Made by a program: the position numbers and the translations under genes. Source: an uncultured Muribaculaceae bacterium (GTDB taxonomy: Bacteria; Bacteroidota; Bacteroidia; Bacteroidales; Muribaculaceae). Taken from it: DNA of 64,000 nt. Below the pieces are notes generated by a model. The model saw only the letters and a list, made by a program, of their open reading frames with translations, ran no database searches and was not told the origin of the DNA. How positions within the stretch are numbered: position 1 is the first letter of the stretch; every line of letters begins with the position of its first letter. Shown here in pieces: positions 25,408 through 33,343 of this stretch. The stretch covers positions 1 to 64,000 of the forward strand of contig CAJTWH010000018.1 of assembly GCA_910579995.1 (NCBI GenBank), read 5' to 3'.

Positions 25408-25870
25408 AAGTCTAAATGACTTTCAGTCAACGTGCACCAGCCGTTGGCTGACACGCACTTTTAGCTCATCGCGAGCTAAAGGTTGCGATGTTGGGTGTTG
25501 AATACACTCGGCATAACATACTGAAAGCGTTTACTTGACGCTTCAGTTCTGACGATCCGGAACTTCGCAACTTCCAAAACACCCTTGTCAGAACAGGAGC
25601 AACGGTAGATGCCATGTTGGATATGTAACTCTATCCGCCGTGGACCGTAGCCTCGTTTGCGAGGAGCGACACACTGCGCGTACTTACATATTTGCGTGGG
25701 CCTCTGCGTTGTTTCGTTCCTTACAAAGACAGGCAATGCGAAGGCCTCGGATCGTGGGAACGGACAGCAAGTACGGCACCACGCTTTTTTCTACCCATAT
25801 CCCAAGGTGCCACAAAGAGAAAGCCGAGGCGCTTGAAAGGCGGTAGGCACCAGTTAAATCTAATACTCCG
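25408..25870 (+). ncRNA. Candidate structured ncRNA or long leader
   Basis: About 460 nt lie between a consensus promoter and the ATG at 25871. Hairpins: 25460-25480 (8-bp TTTAGCTC stem), 25520-25547 (9-bp stem with one bulge), and 25651-25664 (CCTCG/CGAGG). Further complementary pairs are 25481-25488 with 25565-25572, 25493-25499 with 25578-25584, and 25547-25553 with 25587-25593; they interleave, as in pseudoknots or alternative folds. A T-run at 25791-25796 could end a 390-nt RNA. It lacks recognisable tmRNA, RNase P or SRP motifs. Confidence 0.5.
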
Positions 25871-26470
25871 ATGCAATTATCTCTAAAGGCGCATTACCTT
25901 TCAAAATGCGTTGACAAGAAAGCGCTAGAGGTTTTATTTGAAATGTTCGATAAGAATAATATCGAGTACAGGCCGCTTGCTATCCCCGTTTCTTCACTGG
26001 ATATTGATAAATTCATTGATCCACAGGAATTTCAGCATATTGTGGAATCAGTAGAGTTCAGAGGTATAATCCATGAGTCTGTAATTTTCGATTTCTATCT
26101 TCCCCAGTTCGGTTACATATTCAACCTTGACCGAATGAGCATGGCTGCAAATTCAGGTATGTCAGACGCTCAACGTCTGGAAATGATTGTAGATGAATCG
26201 GTCAGCAGGGCAAATTCAAGGGCTAAAGACTGGGAGCGTACTGAAGACTCAGAGCCCAACATTTCATGGGATTTTATGGGAAAGTTGAGCTTCCTTAAAA
26301 AGGCAACAATGGATTATCTCGATTCAAAAGGAATCAGGAGTCTTTTCAGTGCCACGAACAACATTGTGGATTCTATCGTTCGGTCTGATGATGACCGTCG
26401 AGGCCCCATAGCAGTTGACAAGATTCCGGCTCTGGAGGCAGCACTTATTGTCGAACGCCTGAGAAAATAA
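25871..26470 (+). CDS. Hypothetical protein, 199 aa
   Basis: No family was recognised. It is a mixed alpha/beta soluble protein with a regular acidic and hydrophobic pattern and an Arg/Asp-rich C-terminus. It lies directly behind the promoter and structured region at 25373-25870. A further 73 coding-like codons lie in the -1 frame immediately after its stop (26467-26688) with no start codon of their own. The full-length protein may therefore have been about 272 aa, with the stop created by an indel in an A-run or bypassed by frameshifting. Confidence 0.65.
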   Translation: MQLSLKAHYLSKCVDKKALEVLFEMFDKNNIEYRPLAIPVSSLDIDKFIDPQEFQHIVESVEFRGIIHESVIFDFYLPQFGYIFNLDRMSMAANSGMSDAQRLEMIVDESVSRANSRAKDWERTEDSEPNISWDFMGKLSFLKKATMDYLDSKGIRSLFSATNNIVDSIVRSDDDRRGPIAVDKIPALEAALIVERLRK

Positions 26471-26688
26471 AGGATAATCTGTTCGAGGGGATTGACCCCG
26501 AACGCCCAAGGGAAAAAGCCCGGGATTATATCCGTTGGAAAGCTGCCAAGGACTTAGAGCCCGAATACCAGCAAGACTACGACTTCCTATATAACGATGT
26601 CGATTATTTTCACGATTTCTTCATGGATTGGCGCGACCACGCTTTTCTTGAAGGTTTTACCGGTAAAGCGATTGATTGGAGCAAGTAA
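26467..26688 (+). pseudogene. Coding-like extension in -1 frame, no start codon
   Basis: A 73-codon open stretch begins exactly at the AGAAAATAA stop of the 199-aa gene. Its product is Asp/Tyr/Arg-rich (ARDYIRWKAAKDLEPEYQ...) and looks like genuine coding sequence. An upstream in-frame TGA and the absence of ATG, GTG or TTG argue against an independent gene. Either a frameshift mutation, a sequencing indel or programmed -1 slippage at AAAA would join it to the upstream gene. Confidence 0.5.
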
Positions 26689-26718
26689 CGCAAGTGAACG
26701 CAGTGAACGGCTAAATCC

Positions 26719-26749
26719 TTCTTCGAAAACGCGATAGTGGCTATCTTTG
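26719..26749 (+). promoter_or_regulatory. Promoter of the 26.8-30.2 kb gene run
   Basis: TATCTTTG (26742) has TTC rather than TTG 23 bases upstream. TGAACGGC at 26704 lies 38 bases before the -7 box; the same arrangement precedes the promoter near 30545. Confidence 0.55.
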
Positions 26750-26774
26750 TCGCATAATACAAAAAACATAAACT

Positions 26775-27287
26775 ATGTGCAAATACAATATTTCGCCGTT
26801 TACGCCCGGTAGTCTCACGTTGGTGGCAGCACGTCCGGGAATGGGTATGCTTGACTATATGTGTGCTCATGCTTCCGCTCGACTTCGCTCACACAAGTTG
26901 CTCTTCCTGACAGATTGCACATCTCACTTGCAAATCAAAAAAAGGATTGGGGTCGATTTGCTACCCAATCTCATAATCGTCGATACTGTTGCCGATGATT
27001 TAGACGGAGAGCTAAACCATATCAAGACTCTATGTGATGAAAATGGTTTTTCAACGGTTATTGTTGAGCCGCGAAAGGGATTCTATGACCTGACAAGACT
27101 AAAGAAACTTTCACAGGAACTGCATATAGAAATCGTGGTTGGTGAACGGATTGCTTCATGGCACGACTGTCCGGGCACACCTGAGGCTCCTGCCATCAAC
27201 GATGTCCAAACGCCCGGCGTTGAGTCAATTGATAACTTCATTGCACTTCATCGCCCCGAATTCTACAAACCAAGATGTCGAAACTGA
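26775..27287 (+). CDS. DnaB-helicase-like protein with degenerate P-loop
   Basis: A 170-aa protein. The N-terminal GSLTLVAARPGMGMLDYM (about 11-28) closely resembles the Walker A segment of replicative DnaB helicases (GDL.I.AARPSMGKT), but GKT is replaced by GML, so nucleotide binding through the usual Lys is unlikely. Strand/Asp patterns such as NLIIVDTV and TVIVEP follow the RecA-like core. It lacks the N-terminal primase-binding domain and most of the helicase. It could be a decoy, inhibitor or regulatory remnant. It overlaps the next gene by 13 bp. Confidence 0.65.
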   Translation: MCKYNISPFTPGSLTLVAARPGMGMLDYMCAHASARLRSHKLLFLTDCTSHLQIKKRIGVDLLPNLIIVDTVADDLDGELNHIKTLCDENGFSTVIVEPRKGFYDLTRLKKLSQELHIEIVVGERIASWHDCPGTPEAPAINDVQTPGVESIDNFIALHRPEFYKPRCRN

Positions 27288-27526
27288 GATTGCTGACAAT
27301 GGTTGTGCTGACGGTGGCGTTCCTGCTGTCACTGTGGGCAGTGCCCGTGGTGATGGCAGTGCTTGCTGTCACAGTGATTGAGACGCTGTGGATCAAGATT
27401 GCGCTATGGGCGGTGGTCGCTCTGTGGCTGTTGCTGCTTCGCCCTTGGACCATGTTCCGCAATCCCCGTTTCGGACAGTTCATCTCGGATATGCGCCGAG
27501 CGTTAATTCAAATTTTTCAAACTTGA
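27275..27526 (+). CDS. Small membrane protein, 83 aa
   Basis: Two long hydrophobic helices (about 5-35 and 38-58) are followed by a basic amphipathic tail with RPWTMFRNPRFGQF. It overlaps the DnaB-like gene by 13 bp, so the pair is coupled. The size and topology resemble holin-like or toxin-like small membrane proteins, but no family was recognised. The frame ends inside the start of a GGTTGA-type repeat. Confidence 0.6.
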   Translation: MSKLRLLTMVVLTVAFLLSLWAVPVVMAVLAVTVIETLWIKIALWAVVALWLLLLRPWTMFRNPRFGQFISDMRRALIQIFQT

Positions 27527-27660
27527 AGGTTGGATTCGGCTGCCGGCCGATGGTTGAAATGGTTGATTAGGTTGAATGACTTAACAACCGCATCACCCCC
27601 CTCTCAACCGTCAGCACAGCTGACCGCAACCTCCGCAACCTTCGGGCAACGCCCGACTAT
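27525..27660 (+). repeat. GGTTGA-type repeat cluster 4
   Basis: GGTTGA units at the left and TCAACC / TCGGGCAACGCCCGA units at the right face each other across the spacer between two genes. Confidence 0.55.
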
Positions 27661-27664
27661 AAAC

Positions 27665-28120
27665 ATGGACTATTCAGAATTCTACTATCACGACTGCGAT
27701 GGAGACGGTATGCCTTACAGCTGTCCCGTCAATCCCGTCCATACCATCTTCATCCTCGAAGGCACAGCCGAAGCTCTTGAAGCGGCAGTAGCAATCGTAG
27801 CCAAGGCGCAGGTCAACTCTGCCAAATTGTACGATTCTCCCTTTGAAAAAGTGGAGCAAAAGCAGCTGCTTGGCAAATTCGTAATCGACATCGAGACCAA
27901 CAACTACATTCCACAGCTCTACGATGACATTAAGGTACTCTCCGGAATGGCTAAGGCAGTATATGTTGTCTATGACAAAGCTCACGGTCGATTGATAACC
28001 AACGATGAGACCCACACTTACGCCGCTCTCGGGGTAGAGTCTTCACACGAAGATGAAATCGACGAGGGAGACGACATGTTCCCCGAGGAGTACGAACTGT
28101 CACTTCCCGACATGAATTAA
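27665..28120 (+). CDS. Hypothetical acidic protein, 151 aa
   Basis: No family was recognised. It starts at the ATG at 27665; the open frame upstream is only repeat sequence. The N-terminal SEFYYHDCDGDGMPYSC is followed by a ferredoxin-like alternating alpha/beta region, then a strongly acidic tail (Glu/Asp-rich, about 125-151). The stop overlaps the next start as TAATG, indicating coupling. Acidic small proteins in accessory regions can be DNA mimics, but there is no direct evidence for that here. Confidence 0.65.
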   Translation: MDYSEFYYHDCDGDGMPYSCPVNPVHTIFILEGTAEALEAAVAIVAKAQVNSAKLYDSPFEKVEQKQLLGKFVIDIETNNYIPQLYDDIKVLSGMAKAVYVVYDKAHGRLITNDETHTYAALGVESSHEDEIDEGDDMFPEEYELSLPDMN

Positions 28121-28485
28121 TGATTGACATCAACAAAATTCGTCAAGTTTTCACCCCCTCCGAAGGGGAACGCCTCATAGCCCTCGACTGGGATGCGGAC
28201 ATCGTGCCATTGTTCAAAGACAGCGGAAAGGTGAGTTTTAACACGCTCAAAGGAGATGATATTGAAACTGTGATGAAGTCATTCCTTGCCCTCCCCGGTC
28301 TGAACGAGGCAACCGACATAGTTTTCAATCTGTCGGTGCGAGAGCAATACTGCTGCAAACTCTGGCAGATGGCTCTCTACGCCAACGAACTCTGCAACAT
28401 CCCCTCCCAACCCTCCGTCGCCTGGGGCTACACCAAGTCCCCCGACCAACCCGTAAATATCAAAATCGACGTAATTTACAAATAA
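28120..28485 (+). CDS. Hypothetical protein, 121 aa
   Basis: No family was recognised. It is a soluble mixed alpha/beta protein with a Ser-Glu-rich N-terminus and a likely helix near 70-95 containing YCCKLWQMALYANELC. It is coupled on both sides by TAATG overlaps with the 151-aa gene and the first tandem-family gene. Confidence 0.65.
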   Translation: MIDINKIRQVFTPSEGERLIALDWDADIVPLFKDSGKVSFNTLKGDDIETVMKSFLALPGLNEATDIVFNLSVREQYCCKLWQMALYANELCNIPSQPSVAWGYTKSPDQPVNIKIDVIYK

Positions 28486-28994
28486 TGCATAAGAATATGG
28501 CCAATCCAAATACTCTACCTGAATGGGTAGAAAAGTACCAAACTATTACGTCAAGTCGCGCTATAATTTTGCATAGTGCCGTGGAGTATCTCCAAGAAAT
28601 AGGCCTCACTCGTCTCGGCTTCTGGGGTTGCGAAGATATGCTCCGATCTTCAGAAAATAAAATTCAGTATAGTAGCGAAGATGAGAAAATTTTCTCACAA
28701 CTCGTGCCTGATTTTGAGATTGAATCTCCAGAGGGGTTATATATTGGAGTCCTGCTCGATCAGGACAAGCCCAATGAAGATGAATCTAAGATGCAAGTAA
28801 TCATAGTGCCATCTTTTAAAGACGAAGTAACTATTGAACCGCTGAATTCCTATAATTATGATGAATTCTGCCTGATACTTGATGCCATTGTCAAAAGTGT
28901 AGAGTTCAATAAAGCGAACAACATTCCGGTCGAAAAATGGGGCGTTATGCACGATGCATTCGTCAATCCTTACACCCTTGAATACATTGGTTAA
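28485..28994 (+). CDS. Tandem-family protein, one domain, 169 aa
   Basis: An unrecognised domain with signatures LPEWV near residue 11, AVEYLQEIGLTRLGFW (about 32-47), and the C-terminal LDAIVKSVEFNKANNIPVEKWG followed by H....N.YTLEYIG. The same domain is repeated twice in the next gene. The start (28485, TAATG overlap) or the second ATG at 28497 is possible; the latter aligns with the paralogue. It is acidic, with no membrane segment. Function is unknown. The C-terminal motif resembles no enzyme active site that I can name. Confidence 0.7.
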   Translation: MHKNMANPNTLPEWVEKYQTITSSRAIILHSAVEYLQEIGLTRLGFWGCEDMLRSSENKIQYSSEDEKIFSQLVPDFEIESPEGLYIGVLLDQDKPNEDESKMQVIIVPSFKDEVTIEPLNSYNYDEFCLILDAIVKSVEFNKANNIPVEKWGVMHDAFVNPYTLEYIG

Positions 28995-28995
28995 G

Positions 28996-30177
28996 ATGAA
29001 TACATTGGTTAAGAAATCAAAGCACAAGAAAATGAACAAACCAACTACACTGCCGCAATGGGTAGACCTCATCAATGAGGTTTCGTTTCATGTTAATGAA
29101 TCAAACCGATCCAAACTGATACAATCTGCCCTGGAATACCTCAAGGCTAATAATCTGACACAACTCGGTTTTTGGCCAATCAGTGACGGAAGTCCCAAGT
29201 ATAAGGCAGAGGATAATAAAATATTCTCAGACCTTCTTGAACACACTCAATTTCCGTACATTAACATTCATCAATCACTCGATAACAAAAGCATCGTCTT
29301 AGGAGTGAGTATCAATGAGGATGAGGAGTACGAAGGTGAAAAATTACAGGTTATCTGGCTTTCTTACCTTTCGGATAAGATGTGGGACGACCCACCATAT
29401 TGGGTCGTCTCATCTGCTGGCATCATATATTGCTACCACGAAACAGATGTTGTTTGGGAAATTCTTGATGCTATTGTTAAGAGCGTGGAGTTATATAAAG
29501 CCAACAATATCCCTGTCGAAAAATGGGGCATAGTGCATCATCCGGATGTCGATCCTTACACCCTGAAATATATCGGTCCCAACCCGGCAGAACGCATGGC
29601 AGAAAAAAACTTAAATCTTGATGACTACAAGGGCAATGACCTTGCGTTCATCGATGACATCATCGAAAGACGTCGCAGTGTAAACAAAGACTCGATAGAG
29701 GCTCTCACACGCGTAGCCGAGTATCTCACCGAAAAAGGCGTCAGCCAACTCGGCCTTTGGTCAAGCTTCTATTTAGATAAATTTGATGCTCCCAAATACA
29801 ACGAGGAAGATGTCGAGCTTTTTGAAGGCATCTCGGCACCGGATAACCGTGTGGATTTTGGAGGAATCCCTGGAGAAAACAGCGACGGCTTCGTCTATGG
29901 AGTTAAAGTCAATAACGGGAAGCTTGTGATTGTGGGATCCAACAATTACACAGGGATTGTGGGATCCGACAATTACACAAGAGAGGTAAATGTGTATATT
30001 CCACAAGACGAGATATTATACAATGGCTGGAACGTGGATAACTACGACTCTCTGATGAAGATGATCAGCGATACCATCAAAATCAACGTACTAAACAATA
30101 TCCCAACAGAAAAGTGGGGCATCGCACACTATGGTAAAGTAGATTCATATACGTGGGAGCCGGTAGACAATCAGTAG
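28996..30177 (+). CDS. Tandem-family protein, two domains, about 393 aa
   Basis: Two consecutive copies of the domain in the preceding gene. Domain 1 (about 20-200) ends in NNIPVEKWGIVHHPDVDPYT. Domain 2 (about 215-393) ends in NNIPTEKWGIAHYGKVDSYT. Domain 1 is closer to the upstream paralogue than domain 2 is, so the last duplication joined gene A to domain 1. A 17-bp direct duplication at the gene boundary makes the 3' end of gene A also the 5' end of this gene in another frame. The start could instead be the ATG at 29032. Confidence 0.7.
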   Translation: MNTLVKKSKHKKMNKPTTLPQWVDLINEVSFHVNESNRSKLIQSALEYLKANNLTQLGFWPISDGSPKYKAEDNKIFSDLLEHTQFPYINIHQSLDNKSIVLGVSINEDEEYEGEKLQVIWLSYLSDKMWDDPPYWVVSSAGIIYCYHETDVVWEILDAIVKSVELYKANNIPVEKWGIVHHPDVDPYTLKYIGPNPAERMAEKNLNLDDYKGNDLAFIDDIIERRRSVNKDSIEALTRVAEYLTEKGVSQLGLWSSFYLDKFDAPKYNEEDVELFEGISAPDNRVDFGGIPGENSDGFVYGVKVNNGKLVIVGSNNYTGIVGSDNYTREVNVYIPQDEILYNGWNVDNYDSLMKMISDTIKINVLNNIPTEKWGIAHYGKVDSYTWEPVDNQ

Positions 30178-30211
30178 AACTGACCTACAATCCAATCAAA
30201 CACAATAGCCG

Positions 30212-30397
30212 GAGAAAGCAACGCCTTGAGCACGGTGGCTCGGAATAACGGCAGCAATGCCAGTGTACAGCTGACCATAATTTACCCTGAAATCATGGGC
30301 AGTGCTGCAAGAGAGCGCACGGTAGCGCACGAGAACGATGGCAACATCGAGGGTCGGCTGCCCATGATTTATTTAACCGACACTATGGCTGGAGCAA
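30212..30397 (+). repeat. Structured repeat R, copy 1
   Basis: It is about 90% identical to 33441-33637. It contains a 12-bp stem (30291-30302 with 30358-30369) enclosing GCGC-loop-GCGC and the GNRA-capped hairpin CGATG-GCAA-CATCG. An upstream module contains GAGC-loop-GCTC and GGCA-GCAA-TGCC. The outer 5' arm of the first module is missing in this copy. Confidence 0.75.
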
Positions 30398-30521
30398 GTA
30401 GCTCTTATCATCAGCGAACTTTACAAATTAGATTCAACTGATTCGAATGTCAAGATTACCACAGGATAAACTCGAATATAGCAATGTCTCTAAACTCTGA
30501 ACGCAGTGAACGGCGGATTGC

Positions 30522-30552
30522 TTCGCCGGGTCGCGGGGAATGGCTATCTTCG
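30522..30552 (+). promoter_or_regulatory. Promoter of esterase-fusion gene
   Basis: The -7 box is TATCTTCG at 30545, with TTC 23 bases upstream and TGAACGGC 39 bases upstream, the same layout as at 26704-26749. Confidence 0.5.
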
Positions 30553-30596
30553 CATCGGTAATTACCGATAACTAACCGGGAACTAAGCTAATAAGA

Positions 30597-32528
30597 ATGA
30601 TAATGAGTAATCATAATGAAAATATAAACCAGAATGACTCGCTGCCGGTGATGATGTATCTTCACGGGTTTATGTCGGGAGCCAATGGGGCGAAGCAGCG
30701 GCAGTTGCAAAAGCGGTTCAAGGGTCGCTATCGTGTGATTGCTCCGGAGCTGTATGCCGACCCGGTGCGCTCGCTCACTATCATCAATGAGCTTGTCAAG
30801 AAGGAGAAGCCTGAGATTATAGTGGGCACTTCGTTGGGCGGATTCATGGCCTTGGAGAGTGAGAGCGGTGATGCCGAGGTGCTTGTGGTCAATCCATGCA
30901 TGTTTCCGCAGTGGGAGTTGGCGCAATGGCTCAACCAAGAGCTGACATATTTCTGCAAGCGTCTCGACGGCGTGCAGAACTATTGGCTGACACAGAGCGT
31001 GCTCGACAGCTACAAGCCTTACGTAGCCATAGCGTCGGTGCGCATGAAGCGCGACCGCCTTTGGGCGCTCTGCTCCTCCAAGGATGAGATTCTCGGACTC
31101 AACCACCTCAATATCCTTGGCGACCTCCTGCCTGCCGAGCGGCTTGTGGTGACCGACGATTTCGGCCATCAGTGTTCGGGGGCCGGACTGCAACATCTCT
31201 ACGAACTGCTCGAGCGTGCCGTGGAGTTGCGCGAACGCCTGCGCACATCCGCGCTCGTGCCTAAAACCTTGCAGGAATTTGAGAACTTTGTCCGGTTCCG
31301 AAAAGTGTGTACCGATCCGGGGTATTACCGACTGACCACATGGACCTACAACACCACTCAGGAGCAGTTTATCGGTAATAATCTCGACCATAAAATCAGC
31401 GATGAGCCATCTGAAACCTTGACGTTCAAACGCGTGGAAATCAATGGTTGTCCGGCCTATCGAGTACCACTGATGTTTGATGAGAAGCCGTTGTTTGCCG
31501 ACTTCCCGACTTATAATGAAGCTGTCAGTGCCATGAAGGAAGCTGTGGGAAAGCATAACATTTATGCCTTTACCGTAGAGCGTCTGCTTTTTGGCCTCCC
31601 TGCTCATCAACCCTACCACACTCAGGCGTGGATGTTTGATGCTCAGGGGGAGAAGATTCAGACCGCTGCTTGCTCTGCCGCCCACTATAATCTGCCGGGC
31701 ATATACGGCAAATTTTTCGGACACTTCCCGGAAGAGATGCCCTATAAACAGGGGGACATTGTGATGATACCCCCAAAATACCCCAAAGATGGCATGGAAT
31801 ACGGCGTATTGGGTGTAGTGGCCGGTGAGCCTGATACAATTGAAAAGGGGTATGACTGTTATAAGACTACGATGCGTAAATGGATTCGCCGTAACCGCCA
31901 ACCCGAAACGTGGCTTGATATAGCTCAATATCCAGGCTCTGATGAAGATGAATATTTTATCCAGACCGGGCCGTATGACAATGGATTCACACATTGCACT
32001 TTCCGTGCGCCAATGCAGGTGTTCCCTGCTCCGAAAGATTTGCCGGAGGCGACTGTGGCCGAGCTGCACTCATGGTATGACGGCTATCTCAAATCTCTCG
32101 AAGATGAACGCAAAGAGGTGGAACAAATGACCGAAGAAATCTCTAAATCTGACAACAATATGCTTGACCCTGAAAACGACGACATAACAATGCTTAAAGT
32201 GGCGCTCAAAGGCTCGAAAGAGGCCTTGGCGACAGCCTATCGTCGCTCCATACGCATGCTGGCCGAATATGACAAGGAATTCGGCACTGAATCCCAACCC
32301 GACGATCTCGACTTCCGTTGGGAGTGGATAAAGGGCTACCGTGTACTCACCATAATCACCAACGGCGCAGGCATCCACGGCAAGTTCGACGACATTGATG
32401 GCATCACCGAGTGTCTGTGGGCCATCTACGATGACTATTCCGCCCTCTACGCCTCCAACGACCGCGAAGGCATCCTTCTTAACGACCGCACGACCTTCGG
32501 CATCCCCGAAGGCCGCTACGAAATATAA
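30597..32528 (+). CDS. Alpha/beta-hydrolase (YqiA-like esterase) fused to unknown domains
   Basis: A 643-aa protein. Residues 15-210 form a YqiA/UPF0227-type serine esterase with an oxyanion-hole YLHGF (21-25), nucleophile elbow GTSLGG (Ser79), Asp in SSKDE (about 163) and His in FGHQC (about 191), so the triad looks complete. The remaining 430 residues match no family I know. They include a long central domain (about 240-480), a coiled coil (about 500-525), and a C-terminal alpha/beta part. Stand-alone YqiA is about 190 aa, so this fusion is unusual. The stop overlaps the DprA-like start (TAATG). Confidence 0.78.
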   Translation: MIMSNHNENINQNDSLPVMMYLHGFMSGANGAKQRQLQKRFKGRYRVIAPELYADPVRSLTIINELVKKEKPEIIVGTSLGGFMALESESGDAEVLVVNPCMFPQWELAQWLNQELTYFCKRLDGVQNYWLTQSVLDSYKPYVAIASVRMKRDRLWALCSSKDEILGLNHLNILGDLLPAERLVVTDDFGHQCSGAGLQHLYELLERAVELRERLRTSALVPKTLQEFENFVRFRKVCTDPGYYRLTTWTYNTTQEQFIGNNLDHKISDEPSETLTFKRVEINGCPAYRVPLMFDEKPLFADFPTYNEAVSAMKEAVGKHNIYAFTVERLLFGLPAHQPYHTQAWMFDAQGEKIQTAACSAAHYNLPGIYGKFFGHFPEEMPYKQGDIVMIPPKYPKDGMEYGVLGVVAGEPDTIEKGYDCYKTTMRKWIRRNRQPETWLDIAQYPGSDEDEYFIQTGPYDNGFTHCTFRAPMQVFPAPKDLPEATVAELHSWYDGYLKSLEDERKEVEQMTEEISKSDNNMLDPENDDITMLKVALKGSKEALATAYRRSIRMLAEYDKEFGTESQPDDLDFRWEWIKGYRVLTIITNGAGIHGKFDDIDGITECLWAIYDDYSALYASNDREGILLNDRTTFGIPEGRYEI

Positions 32529-33343
32529 TGACTATGGATCCGGACGATAGGCTGAACATAGACGAGGCTTTGGCATTGCAGTTGTATGGAATGCCGGTGG
32601 CTGAAATACGTGAAACGGATTGTCATCAGTTTGACGTGATGATGTTCTTTTACGATGGGCTGCAGGAGCATGTGGATGTGGCTATTGACATTCTCGAACG
32701 TCAGGAGGAGATAGGGATTGTCAGCCTTTCGTGTCAGCACGACTTCTTTCCCCGACGCCTGCTCGAAATTGGTGATGACTGTCCTCCGGTAATCCATTGT
32801 AAGGGTAATCTCGAACTGCTCAATGCTGAAAAAACAGTTGCCATCATCGGTGCCCGTGCTGCCGACAAGGAGGGCTATGACAAGGCATACGAACTCGGTA
32901 GGCGGTATGCCGAAGAAGGCTATGTAGTGGTCAGCGGTTTGGCTCTCGGATGCGACAAGGCCGCCCACGAAGGCTGCCTGAGCGTAGGCAGCAAGACAAT
33001 AGCCATAGTTGGCAACGGACTCGACATCTGCCATCCCAAGGAGAACAAGGATCTGGAGCAAGCCATACTCGACAATCATGGGTTGCTGCTCTCCGAGTGG
33101 TATATCCGCGTCAAGGCAAATCCAACACGCCTTGTGGCCCGCAACCGCTTACAGGCTGCGTTGTCTGATGCCGTCATCCTGGCTCAATGCCCCATAAAGA
33201 GTGGATCGCTCCACACTATGCGCTTCGCCCGTCAATACAACAAGCAATGCCTCGCCGCCACCTTCCCCCATCGCACCGAAGCCAACGCCGGCAACTACGA
33301 CCTGCTCGACCGCGGGCTGTGTCGGGCTTTGCCCGAAGGTTGA
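32528..33343 (+). CDS. DprA/SMF-like SLOG-fold protein
   Basis: A 271-aa Rossmann-fold protein of the DprA/SLOG superfamily. Core signatures: AIIGARAADKEGY, VVSGLALGCDKAAH (DprA has GLARGIDAAAH), IAIVGNGLDICHPKEN, LLSEW, and LVARNRLQAALSD with SGSLHT. It lacks the SAM N-terminus and winged-helix C-terminus of true DprA. SLOG proteins bind nucleotides or ssDNA, and several act as sensors in defence systems. Its coupling to the esterase fusion suggests a two-component module. The last residues and stop codon fall within a TCGGGC-type repeat. Confidence 0.82.
   Translation: MTMDPDDRLNIDEALALQLYGMPVAEIRETDCHQFDVMMFFYDGLQEHVDVAIDILERQEEIGIVSLSCQHDFFPRRLLEIGDDCPPVIHCKGNLELLNAEKTVAIIGARAADKEGYDKAYELGRRYAEEGYVVVSGLALGCDKAAHEGCLSVGSKTIAIVGNGLDICHPKENKDLEQAILDNHGLLLSEWYIRVKANPTRLVARNRLQAALSDAVILAQCPIKSGSLHTMRFARQYNKQCLAATFPHRTEANAGNYDLLDRGLCRALPEG

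Noticed and set aside
25476..25736. 86-aa minus-strand frame in the candidate ncRNA region
   Set aside because: Its composition (many Arg, Cys and Thr) is not protein-like and it covers the predicted hairpins; the plus-strand promoter points to an RNA instead. It is not excluded absolutely.
25408..25870. tmRNA, RNase P RNA or retron msr-msd
   Set aside because: No tRNA-like ends or tag-like reading frame, no conserved RNase P core such as GAGGAAAGTCC, and no reverse transcriptase gene nearby.
32070..33079. Minus-strand frames of 102 and 187 aa opposite the esterase/DprA genes
   Set aside because: The plus-strand genes have catalytic and Rossmann motifs; the antisense frames have no motif or promoter.
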